64,000 nucleotides of DNA from Niabella yanshanensis (GTDB lineage: Bacteria; Bacteroidota; Bacteroidia; Chitinophagales; Chitinophagaceae), in assembly GCF_034424215.1 (NCBI RefSeq), contig NZ_CP139960.1, positions 992,001 to 1,056,000 on the forward strand. Reading direction: 5' to 3'. The position numbers were made by a program, and so were the translations under genes. Shown piece by piece: positions 57,066 to 64,000 of this stretch (within the stretch, counting starts at the first letter, position 1; each line of letters opens with the position of its first letter). The notes below the pieces were generated by a model that saw nothing but the letters and a program-made list of their open reading frames with translations, was not told the DNA's origin and did no database searches.

Positions 57066-57507
57066 TCACTTCCTTTTTTTCAACCAATAATAAATGCTCA
57101 CAAACCATCACTAACTCATCGTTTTGATTGAATACTTCCAACGCCTCGGACACAATACCATAGCCAGGCTTCTTGTGATCTCTTTTATCTTTTATGACTA
57201 CTTTTGCTTTGATGGTATCGTTAATAAAAACGGGACGAATAAACCGAAGCTTTTCATAACCATAAGTCATAGCCACTTCATTAATTAAGCCAGCAGATAA
57301 ACCTACGCCTATACTGAAAATTAAAGTTCCATGGGCAATCCGCCTTTTAAAAGGTTGTGTTTTACACCATTCTTCATCCATGTGATGGGGGTAAAAATCT
57401 CCTGACTGGCCGGCATGCAACACTATATCTGCATCGGTAATGGTTCTGCCTGTAGTGGATCTGGAATCTCCTAATACAAATTCCTCATAATATATTTTAA
57501 CGCTCAT
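57058..57507 (-). CDS. MaoC-type hot-dog (R)-specific enoyl-CoA hydratase/dehydratase
   Basis: A 149-residue single hot-dog domain. The R-hydratase signature is present: [25 protein letters not shown] (given here as GDFYPHH plus RRIAHG), with the catalytic Asp and His. The C-terminal strands [20 protein letters not shown] and [12 protein letters not shown] complete the fold. Such enzymes add or remove water on acyl-CoA thioesters, for example mesaconyl-CoA or crotonyl-CoA. It is the first gene of the CoA operon. The start codon is about 23 bp from the promoter -7 element (57531-57538). It overlaps the solute-binding-protein gene by 8 bp. Confidence 0.88.
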   Translation of the reverse strand: MSVKIYYEEFVLGDSRSTTGRTITDADIVLHAGQSGDFYPHHMDEEWCKTQPFKRRIAHGTLIFSIGVGLSAGLINEVAMTYGYEKLRFIRPVFINDTIKAKVVIKDKRDHKKPGYGIVSEALEVFNQNDELVMVCEHLLLVEKKEVNG

Positions 57508-57509
57508 AT

Positions 57510-57598
57510 TGCAAGCCTTTTATCGCTGATCGAAAATAGATCAAGGCCTGAGGTTAAAAAATGGGTTGTTTGACTAATATGATGGAAGATTTTCCTAG
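57510..57598 (-). promoter_or_regulatory. Composite promoter P4 (MaoC/CoA-transferase/RhaT operon)
   Basis: Direct repeat CTAGGAAAA/TTAGTCAAA with the same 21-bp period (57569-57598) and the same internal ATCTTCCAT as P3; then CATTT at the -33 position (57559-57563), 20 bp, TATTTTCG as -7 (57531-57538), and a weaker operator-like palindrome (57510-57523, 7 of 10) next to the start codon. The spacing equals that of P1-P3. It is the only visible promoter for the eight-gene operon and lies between divergent genes. Confidence 0.68.
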
Positions 57599-57703
57599 TA
57601 ACTTTAAAGAAATTTTACTGTATTTCGGAGGTAAAATAGCGGATATTCTCTTTTATGAGAAAAAACTATTCCGGAAAAAATTGATAATTTTACTACGCTT
57701 GTT

Positions 57704-58969
57704 ATGGAAACTTATGGTAAAATATTACTGATTGCAATGCCTGCTTTTCTGGCACTTGTATTATTCGAAAAGTGGTATGCCTGGCGAAAGGGAAACGATA
57801 ACGTAAAAACGGCAGATATGATCAGCAGTCTGCTAAGCGGTATAACAAATGTCACGAAAGATGTATTGGGCTTAAGCATTGCCATTTATGGTTATGGCTG
57901 GATGGTTGAAAACCTGGCAATCTATCAGGTGAAGGCCACCTGGCTTACTTACCTTATCGCATTCATCGCGCTCGATTTTTCGGGATATATCGTACACCGC
58001 ATACAGCACACTTACAATTTTTTCTGGAATGGCCACCTGGTTCATCATAGTAGTGAAGAATTCAACCTGGCCTGTGCCTTGAGACAAAGTATTTCCGGCG
58101 TCGTTAAAATATTTGCTATTTTCCTGCTTCCGGCCGCATTGCTGGGTGTTCCTGAAAAAGTGATCGCAGTAGTTGCCCCCCTGCACCTGTTTGCACAATT
58201 CTGGTATCATACTATTCATATCAATAAAATGGGGTTGCTGGAAAAAATTATCGTAACGCCTTCTCACCACCGTGTTCATCATGCCATTAACCCCGAATAC
58301 CTTGATAAGAATTATTCGCAGATCTTTATCTTCTGGGACAAATGGTTCGGAACCTTCCAGGAAGAACTACCCGATCAACCACCGGTATATGGCATCACCC
58401 GGCCGGTACAAACCTGGAACCCGGTCAAAATCAATTTTCAGCATTTGTGGCTGTTGCTAAAAGATGCCTGGTACACGAAAAGCTGGAAGGATAAATGGAG
58501 AATATGGCTGATGCCAACAGGCTGGCGACCTGCAGATGTAGCAGATAAATACCCCGTTTATAAAATAGAAGACGTGTATCAATTTAATAAATATGAAACG
58601 CATATTTTCCCTTTAATGAAGCTATGGCTATGGATTCAATTAATGGTGCTTTTGCTTTTCCTTTCTTATTTGTTTGGCAACATCGCTGCCATAGGTATAC
58701 CGGGCATTTTCATTTACGGACTATTCATATTCCTCTATGTGTATGCTTTTGCCGAATTGATGGATAATCATTTGAATGCCTGGGTTTGGGAATTATTCAA
58801 ACTGCTTTGTGGCTCTTTAATCATTTTTTATACCGGAGATTGGTTTGGGTTAAATGCTGTAGCTGCTTATCTGACTTATATTATAGTTGCCTACCTGCTA
58901 CTGTCTGCAGTTGTTCACTATTATTTTTGTTTACAATCTAAAAAAGCAGGGATTCCAATAAATTACTAA
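57704..58969 (+). CDS. Sterol desaturase/fatty acid hydroxylase superfamily membrane protein
   Basis: A 421-residue polytopic inner-membrane protein with the histidine clusters of the superfamily: HRIQH and HLVHHS in the N-terminal half and HHRVHHAINPEYLDKNY further on, which together bind a di-iron centre. Hydrophobic segments lie near residues 5-20, 45-70, 75-95, 125-150 and in the C-terminal 120 residues. It resembles alkylglycerol-monooxygenase-like proteins of Bacteroidota, which hydroxylate lipids. It is divergent from the MaoC operon, across a 196-bp region that contains P4. It is probably co-transcribed with the barrel protein gene 23 bp downstream. No obvious link to pectin use. Confidence 0.88.
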   Translation: METYGKILLIAMPAFLALVLFEKWYAWRKGNDNVKTADMISSLLSGITNVTKDVLGLSIAIYGYGWMVENLAIYQVKATWLTYLIAFIALDFSGYIVHRIQHTYNFFWNGHLVHHSSEEFNLACALRQSISGVVKIFAIFLLPAALLGVPEKVIAVVAPLHLFAQFWYHTIHINKMGLLEKIIVTPSHHRVHHAINPEYLDKNYSQIFIFWDKWFGTFQEELPDQPPVYGITRPVQTWNPVKINFQHLWLLLKDAWYTKSWKDKWRIWLMPTGWRPADVADKYPVYKIEDVYQFNKYETHIFPLMKLWLWIQLMVLLLFLSYLFGNIAAIGIPGIFIYGLFIFLYVYAFAELMDNHLNAWVWELFKLLCGSLIIFYTGDWFGLNAVAAYLTYIIVAYLLLSAVVHYYFCLQSKKAGIPINY

Positions 58970-58992
58970 TATTGTTATTATAAATTATTAAA

Positions 58993-59916
58993 GTGAAACC
59001 AAGAAAAACAATCACCGCTATCCTAACCCTAGTACTATTTGCAGGCTTAATTAATGATGCGCTGGCTCAATCTTTTCCTAATCCTGTTCAGGGGAACTTA
59101 AGTATTACGGCCGGAGCTGCGTATCAGAAAACGGATTTCAGATGGTCAATTGCCGGCACGCCGGAAGGTACAGATCCCAATATTTACTCTGAACTTATTT
59201 ACAACCCAATACATTCGGCCGGCTTTCATGTTGCTGCGGCTTATAATCCTTACCGCAGGTTTTCATTAACCGCCAGCTTCAGTCGCCTGCAAACTTTCAA
59301 AGGCAGTGCCACAGATATAGATTATAATGGTGACGATCGAACAGACTATATACCTCCTGACATAGGTGACACTCTTTTCAACAGCCATAAAGGGAATATG
59401 CAACAGTATGATATCGCCTTAAGTTATTCAATATTCGAAAATAACATTTTTGAAGTCAGGGCCGGAGCCGGATTCAACTATTCAAAAGAATTGTTTTATT
59501 TACGCGACGATGCGCTGCCCAACCTAAATACAACTTACGAGGCTAAATGGCAATCCGCCAGGATCTTTTTAAACGGAACAGTATGGCTGACAAAGCAATT
59601 GTATATAACCCCCGATGTATCTTTTCAGCCGGGAACCTATGATGGAGTTGCTAATTGGAATATAAAGGAAGAGTTTAAACAACCTGTAAGCTTCATTCAA
59701 CAAGCCAATAGCAGTGGCTGGAACTATAGAGCTCAACTGGGCTACCTGTTTAATAATCATATTGCGATTAATGCAACCTGGTCATATTCCGACTGGAGAA
59801 CAGGTAAGGGAGTTGATCGCCTGTTCCTTAAAAATGGAACAGTACCTGAAACACAAATGAACGGTGCTTTTAAGAAAAGCAGCGGCTGGGGATTGAGCGC
59901 CACTTACACCTTTTAA
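58993..59916 (+). CDS. Exported outer-membrane beta-barrel protein, unknown function
   Basis: A 307-residue protein that starts at a GTG codon (58993) with a clear signal peptide (KPRKTITAILTLVLFAGLINDALAQ, as adjacent pieces). The mature part alternates aromatic and polar residues in strand-like blocks (SAGFHVAAAYNPYRRFSLTASFSRL, NQ-rich turns, YRAQLGYLFNNHIAINATWSY) and ends in SATYTF, with a terminal phenylalanine as in proteins inserted by BamA. A small barrel of about 10-12 strands is likely. It follows the hydroxylase gene by 23 bp and ends 2 bp before the convergent SanA/YdcF-type gene. Lipid or lipid-product handling together with the hydroxylase is only a guess. Confidence 0.7.
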   Translation: MKPRKTITAILTLVLFAGLINDALAQSFPNPVQGNLSITAGAAYQKTDFRWSIAGTPEGTDPNIYSELIYNPIHSAGFHVAAAYNPYRRFSLTASFSRLQTFKGSATDIDYNGDDRTDYIPPDIGDTLFNSHKGNMQQYDIALSYSIFENNIFEVRAGAGFNYSKELFYLRDDALPNLNTTYEAKWQSARIFLNGTVWLTKQLYITPDVSFQPGTYDGVANWNIKEEFKQPVSFIQQANSSGWNYRAQLGYLFNNHIAINATWSYSDWRTGKGVDRLFLKNGTVPETQMNGAFKKSSGWGLSATYTF

Positions 59917-59918
59917 AC

Positions 59919-60599
59919 TTACAAAGGATCAGCTTTCCGGCCCGTCCTGTTTTCCCAGGGAATGAATGCGCCCAAAGTGCCCCGGAATCTTTTCAGTTTA
60001 TTTTCCCGATCAACTATAGACCTGAATTTAGCTTCATAGGCAGATGACGGGTTAATTTCAAGTTCTACCCCATTAAGTTTTCTAAGCGTATCAACAATAA
60101 ATGGCACATGCCAGATGGAAGTAGCAAAGCGGCGCCGTGTAAACCCTTTCATCATCAAAGATTGAAAAGGGTCGGTGACCAGGGCAATGGTTTTAAAACC
60201 TTGCTTCCGGGCCATTTCATAAGAATAATAAATATTCTCAGTACTGTGCTCTGCCTGTGTTTCAAAAAAGATATTGGCTGCGGGTATCCCCAGCTCCTCT
60301 GCATATAAGCCCATAATGCGGGCTTCATAATAAGGAGAGTAAACAGCGCTCCCCGAAAAAATAACGTTTCGTATAATTCCCTTCTTATAGAGGAAATCGG
60401 CCCAGAGAACCCGGCCTTTCATCACAGAGTCCCATTGGTTGTTGTAAAACGGCACACCCGGAACAATAGCCACATCAAAGGTCTTATTACTATCGGTTAC
60501 TTCCCGGTAAAGTTTGGCCGGACGCTCGCGATATATATAGGTTTTGCAACCTAAAAGAAAAGCAGTAACAAGAATGACCAAAAATGCAGACCGATACAT
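59919..60599 (-). CDS. SanA/YdcF-type (DUF218) lipoprotein
   Basis: Started at the ATG at 60599, the product has 226 residues with a lipobox-like FLLGC (Cys17); an ATG at 60674 would lengthen it and overlap the MFS gene. The DUF218 fold is visible: FDVAIVPGVPF, a GRVLWADFLYKKGIIRNVIFSG segment, EARIMGLYAEELGIPAANIFFETQAEHSTENIYYS (as adjacent motifs) and TIALVTDPFQSLMMKGF. Members are linked to envelope integrity or vancomycin sensitivity in E. coli (SanA) and have no firm enzymatic role. It is the last gene after the EmrB-like gene (58-bp gap), and its stop is convergent with the barrel protein. Confidence 0.8.
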   Translation of the reverse strand: MYRSAFLVILVTAFLLGCKTYIYRERPAKLYREVTDSNKTFDVAIVPGVPFYNNQWDSVMKGRVLWADFLYKKGIIRNVIFSGSAVYSPYYEARIMGLYAEELGIPAANIFFETQAEHSTENIYYSYEMARKQGFKTIALVTDPFQSLMMKGFTRRRFATSIWHVPFIVDTLRKLNGVELEINPSSAYEAKFRSIVDRENKLKRFRGTLGAFIPWENRTGRKADPL

Positions 60600-60657
60600 A
60601 GCAATGTAAAATAGTACATTTACAGGTATCAGTCGAATTAGAAAAATTCTAATACCA

Positions 60658-62241
60658 TTAGTGCATAGCGGCACTCATGTCTATTGCTTCTTTATCCTTC
60701 CGGTTTCTAACCATCAATATAAAAGGTATACAGATCAGGAAAAGCACTCCCAGGTATAAAAATACATCCATATAAGAAAGTACTGCAGCCTGTTTGGTAA
60801 CAGTGAAGTCCAGCGCTTTATATGCAGAATTCAAAGCCATATCCGGAGACATTCCCTTAGCTATAAAACCCTGTTTTAATGCCATTACCCTTTGCTGTAC
60901 ATCCAGGTTATTAACATCGAGTTTTGAGATCAGATCGTTCCGGTAGGACATATTCTTATTGCTCATAAACGTAGTGATAGCTGCTACTCCAAAAGACCCT
61001 CCCAACTGCCGCATCATGCCGGTAAAGGCCGCACCCTGCCCAATCTGCTGCCCCTTTAGGGTTGACAGAGCCATCGTTGTAATAGGTATAAAAAGTAAAC
61101 TCAATCCTATACCGCGAACGATCAGCATCCAGAAGAAGTTATCCTTTGCGGTATCAGGTGTAATAATCTTATATCCCCAGAAACTATATACAAAGAAAAG
61201 GAACAGACCTACGGCTACCATATACTGCTGCGATACCCCTTTTGATATCAAACGCCCTACTACAGGCATCATGAAAGCAGTAGCCAGCGTTGCCGGTATC
61301 ATCAGTAAGCCCGATTGCAATGCTGTCCAGCCTAATAAACTCTGGGTATACAACGGTATGACAAATGTAGACCCATACAAGCCAAAACCGAGGATAAATG
61401 ACATTCCTGTTCCAATACGGAGATTACCGTTTTTCAATACTCTTAGTTCCACAATAGGATTCTTGTAAGTAAGTTCCCGCCATATAAAAAAGAAAAGACC
61501 AAATACTGCCAATGCTGTAAAAATTGAGATAACAGGGCTGGTAAACCAATCTTCCTCATGTCCACGCTCCAGTATAAACTGTAAAGATCCTACCGTTACA
61601 GTTAACAAAAATATACCCAGCCAATCTATTGCCTTTGTTGAAGTTTTAGCCGCATATTTCGGACTTTTTATGAACTGTAACGTTAGCAGAACTGCTATTA
61701 TCCCCAAAGGAATATTGATATAGAAAATATATGGCCAGCTAAAATTATCTACGATATAGCCTCCCAGGGGCGGCCCTAATGTTGGTCCCACAATTACACC
61801 TAACCCGTAAATGGCTTGCGCCATACCTCTTTTTTCGGCGGGGTACGATTCGGTGATAATGGTTTGGGATGTAACCAGCAAGGCCCCACCTCCTACGCCC
61901 TGCAGAAATCTAAACGCCACCAACTCCCATATATTGGTAGCATTACCACAAAGAAATGAACAGACGGTAAACAATGCTATGGAAAAAGCGAAATAGTTTC
62001 GCCGTCCAAACTGTTGCGACAACCAACTGGTCATCGGAACAATGATCACATTACCTATCGCATAAGCTGTTATTACCCAACCTACCTCCGACAAGGTGGC
62101 GCCCATATTCCCCTTCATATCATTGAGCGCCACGTTCACAATTGTTGTATCCACAATTTCCAGTAACGCACACACGATGGCTGTCAGGGTTACTATAAAC
62201 CGGCGGAAACCGTATTCCACCAGTGAATTTTGATCTTCCAT
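60658..62241 (-). CDS. DHA2-family (EmrB/QacA) MFS multidrug exporter
   Basis: A 527-residue polytopic protein started at the ATG at 62241 (MEDQNSLVEYG); an upstream ATG at 62268 is less likely. It has 14 predicted membrane helices. DHA2 motifs: LEIVDTTIVNVAL in helix 1, SQQFGRRNYF in the first loop (motif A), GLGVIVGPTLGPPLGGYI in helix 5 (motif C), and RGIGLSLLFIPITTMAL. It exports drugs or lipophilic compounds using the proton gradient, as a tripartite pump with the HlyD and TolC-like proteins encoded upstream (62493-64000). The gap to the adaptor gene is 251 bp and holds a 7-bp tandem repeat. Confidence 0.92.
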   Translation of the reverse strand: MEDQNSLVEYGFRRFIVTLTAIVCALLEIVDTTIVNVALNDMKGNMGATLSEVGWVITAYAIGNVIIVPMTSWLSQQFGRRNYFAFSIALFTVCSFLCGNATNIWELVAFRFLQGVGGGALLVTSQTIITESYPAEKRGMAQAIYGLGVIVGPTLGPPLGGYIVDNFSWPYIFYINIPLGIIAVLLTLQFIKSPKYAAKTSTKAIDWLGIFLLTVTVGSLQFILERGHEEDWFTSPVISIFTALAVFGLFFFIWRELTYKNPIVELRVLKNGNLRIGTGMSFILGFGLYGSTFVIPLYTQSLLGWTALQSGLLMIPATLATAFMMPVVGRLISKGVSQQYMVAVGLFLFFVYSFWGYKIITPDTAKDNFFWMLIVRGIGLSLLFIPITTMALSTLKGQQIGQGAAFTGMMRQLGGSFGVAAITTFMSNKNMSYRNDLISKLDVNNLDVQQRVMALKQGFIAKGMSPDMALNSAYKALDFTVTKQAAVLSYMDVFLYLGVLFLICIPFILMVRNRKDKEAIDMSAAMH

Positions 62242-62443
62242 TTTTATTATTATTTCAGCAGCTACCAATCAGGCCTTAACATGCGCCCACCTGTTCTCTA
62301 AACGGCGTTTACCTGACTCCCATGCTCTCTTCGCCCCTGATCCATCTGAGCTATCATCCGCACCCACTTTACCAGATTACGGCCTCAATGATACTGCGCC
62401 GGACCACTTTATTAACACGCTGCCATTAACCATTATCACTCCC

Positions 62444-62481
62444 TATTCTCTATTCTCTATTCCCTATTCTCTATTCACTAT
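62444..62481. repeat. 7-bp tandem repeat (TATTCTC) between the adaptor and exporter genes
   Basis: Five consecutive 7-bp units (TATTCTC, TATTCTC, TATTCCC, TATTCTC, TATTCAC) plus TAT lie 12 bp downstream of the HlyD stop and about 200 bp before the EmrB start. Nothing else is recognised in 62242-62492. Confidence 0.75.
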
Positions 62482-62492
62482 CAGTCACCTCA

Positions 62493-63620
62493 CTAATTCA
62501 GATGCACATCCACTACTACATTCAAACCCGGACGTAATTTTTGAATTAAAGAATCCTTCTTATCAGTGAATTCAATTTTCACAGGCAAACGTTGTACTAC
62601 TTTTACGAAATTTCCGCTGGCGTTATCCGGAGGTAATAATGCAAAGCGCGCACCTGTAGCCGGAGAAAATGAAGTTAGTTTGGCATCAAACTCATGCTTT
62701 GGAAATGCATCTACTGTTAAAGACACTTTCTGCCCTTCTACCATTTTAGCTATCTGGGTTTCTTTAAAATTAGCTACTACCCATTTATCATTGTTTAAAA
62801 CTACATTAAACAGCTGTGCACCCGCCTGAATAAACTGACCTACCTGCACCGGCACCTTGGATACCACGCCACTTTCTGCAGCTACAATTGCAGTGTAACT
62901 GAGGTTCAATTTCGCATTTTCAATTTCCACTTCTTTCTGCCTGATGCTGGAACGCGCTATAACAGACTGCTCTGAACTAGCAAATACCTGGCTCTTTACA
63001 ACGCTGGTTTGAGCAGCAGCCTGGTTTCGCTGGGCTATCAATATTTCCAATTGCTTATCTGCCGATTGCTTGGCAGCCAATGCCTGCTCGTATTGCTGCT
63101 GGGTAATGGAATGATCTTTTATCAGGTTTTCGTACCTTTTCAGATCTTCCGTAGTACGCCAGATATTTACTTTAGCGGCTTCAATTTGTGCGTTAGCAGT
63201 AGCAACCGCCGCATTAGCTGTACCCATATTTTTGTTGGTAGCCGAAGTACTGGCTTCAGCAGAAGAAAGGTTGCTCCTGGCTGTTCCTAAAGCAGCCTCC
63301 GCCTGTTGAAGTGCCATTGTTAAATCTCTTTTGTCCAATACCAGCAATGTGTCTCCCTTATTCACAAATTGGTTATCCCGAACACGAACCTCACTTATAT
63401 ACCCTGAAATCTTTGAGATAACGGGGCTCAGATTAGCTTCCACCTGTGCGTCATCAGTTTCCTCATGGCTTTGACCATGTATATAGCCGGATATACCAAA
63501 ATAAGCCCCCAGCACAACCATGATTGCGAGAATAATAAAAAATATCGGACTTCTTTTTTTTGCTGCAGGCGCATTAGCCGGTGCCTGTTCATTTGCTTCT
63601 GTAACTGTATTATTTGCCAT
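62493..63620 (-). CDS. HlyD/EmrA-family membrane fusion protein of an MFS efflux pump
   Basis: A 375-residue periplasmic adaptor. One N-terminal membrane anchor (SPIFFIILAIMVVLGAYFGISGY) is followed by a lipoyl half-motif (VEANLSPVISKISGYISEVRV), a long alpha-hairpin coiled coil (about 100-215, rich in Ala, Gln and Glu) and a second lipoyl/beta-barrel part (AAESGVVSKVPVQVGQFIQAG, WVVANFKETQIAKM). The EmrA-type layout fits partnership with the DHA2 exporter downstream and the TolC-type protein upstream (17-bp gap). Confidence 0.93.
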   Translation of the reverse strand: MANNTVTEANEQAPANAPAAKKRSPIFFIILAIMVVLGAYFGISGYIHGQSHEETDDAQVEANLSPVISKISGYISEVRVRDNQFVNKGDTLLVLDKRDLTMALQQAEAALGTARSNLSSAEASTSATNKNMGTANAAVATANAQIEAAKVNIWRTTEDLKRYENLIKDHSITQQQYEQALAAKQSADKQLEILIAQRNQAAAQTSVVKSQVFASSEQSVIARSSIRQKEVEIENAKLNLSYTAIVAAESGVVSKVPVQVGQFIQAGAQLFNVVLNNDKWVVANFKETQIAKMVEGQKVSLTVDAFPKHEFDAKLTSFSPATGARFALLPPDNASGNFVKVVQRLPVKIEFTDKKDSLIQKLRPGLNVVVDVHLN

Positions 63621-63637
63621 CTTTAATGAATTAATAT

Positions 63638-64000
63638 TTATTGATAAAGTACCCCGGTTGTTTCTAATAGTTTTCTATAGGCCAGTGCTGCATCTGCCTT
63701 CGCGTTTAAAACATTGATTTTAGTGGATAATAATGCCACATTGGCGTCTAACAGTTCTGTAATGGTCACCAGGCTATTATCAAATTTATTTTTGGTAATC
63801 CTGTAATTTTCTTCGGCCTGTCGCTCAGACTTCTCGTAAACCTCTATTTTCTTTTTAGCTACAAATGCATTTTGGTAATCCCTGTTGATCTCCAGTTTGA
63901 TATCATCCATTAATAACTCTTTGGAAGCCGTAAGCTGTGTTTCCCTCGCCCTGGACTGTTTTAACACCGCATTGCTCTTCCACAGGTTAGCGAGGTTATA
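63638..64000 (-). CDS. TolC-family outer-membrane efflux protein, partial (C-terminal part only)
   Basis: The reading frame is open to the right edge of the window and has no start inside it. About 120 residues are visible: YNLANLWKSNAVLKQ at the edge, then a long helix (LELMDD-like, KLEINRDYQNAFVAKKKIEVYE), SERQAEENYRITKNKFDNSLVTITELLDANVALLSTK (as adjacent motifs) and a final helix ending LETTGVLYQ. Motifs of the type RxKFxxGxxTxxELLDA mark the outer-membrane efflux protein (OEP) family. It is the outer-membrane channel of the EmrAB-type pump encoded downstream. Confidence 0.88.
   Translation of the reverse strand, partial: YNLANLWKSNAVLKQSRARETQLTASKELLMDDIKLEINRDYQNAFVAKKKIEVYEKSERQAEENYRITKNKFDNSLVTITELLDANVALLSTKINVLNAKADAALAYRKLLETTGVLYQ

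Noticed and set aside
62242-62492. A small gene between the efflux exporter and adaptor
   Set aside because: No frame of convincing length or composition; the stretch is dominated by the 7-bp repeat.

Overview
The window reads as the chromosome of a Bacteroidota bacterium, most likely of the Chitinophaga/Niabella type (family Chitinophagaceae; this placement is inferred from protein style only). The signs are three SusC/SusD pairs, a hybrid two-component system (HTCS), TAnnTTTG-type promoters, no regular Shine-Dalgarno sites, and many exported enzymes with lipobox or Sec signals. About 57 kb, all read on the minus strand, is one large polysaccharide-utilisation locus for pectin, with an emphasis on rhamnogalacturonan.

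Layout, left to right (transcription of the locus runs right to left). 0.2-6.8 kb: a beta-helix/TIM-barrel fusion protein and two paralogous PL1 pectate lyases. 7.2-13.3 kb: a DUF3826-type protein, SusC1 and SusD1. 13.4-19.5 kb and 20.0-26.3 kb: two tandem paralogous triplets, each SusC, SusD and a surface lipoprotein. 27.0-47.0 kb: an exported glycosidase operon (GH28, GH95, GH2 with malectin domain, GH78, five-bladed-propeller glycosidase-like, GH2, sialidase-like) that ends in the HTCS regulator. 47.0-47.8 kb: a gene-free stretch with REP-like repeats. 47.8-57.5 kb: a compact eight-gene operon with a MaoC-type hydratase, a solute-binding-protein homologue without signal peptide, two family III CoA-transferases, an amidohydrolase/lactonase, RhaT, a Gfo/Idh/MocA dehydrogenase and an exported uronidase-like glycosidase. 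To the right, apparently unrelated: a plus-strand sterol-desaturase-type membrane hydroxylase and an outer-membrane barrel protein (57.7-59.9 kb), then minus-strand genes for a SanA/YdcF-type lipoprotein and an EmrB/EmrA/TolC-type efflux set (60-64 kb, cut by the window edge).

How it fits together: lyases and GH28 cut the galacturonan backbone; SusC/D pairs and surface lipoproteins bind and import oligomers; GH78, GH2, GH95, the propeller enzymes and the uronidase strip the side chains and rhamnosyl-galacturonyl units; RhaT brings rhamnose (or a similar sugar) into the cytoplasm. The HTCS is the only regulator of the locus in the window.

The most notable regulatory result is one composite promoter that occurs four times with the same spacing, in front of PL1, DUF3826-SusC1, SusC2 and the MaoC/CoA operon. 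It has a 21-bp-period direct repeat (TTAGTrAAA), then a CATTG-type -33 element, then 20 bp, then a TAnnTTTr -7 element, then a LacI-type operator-like palindrome over the start site. The MaoC/CoA/solute-binding operon therefore appears to belong to the pectin regulon. Its make-up (a cytoplasmic binding-protein fold translationally coupled to paired CoA-transferases and a hydratase) is the best candidate here for an undescribed pathway. No tRNA, rRNA, CRISPR array or transposase gene was seen.
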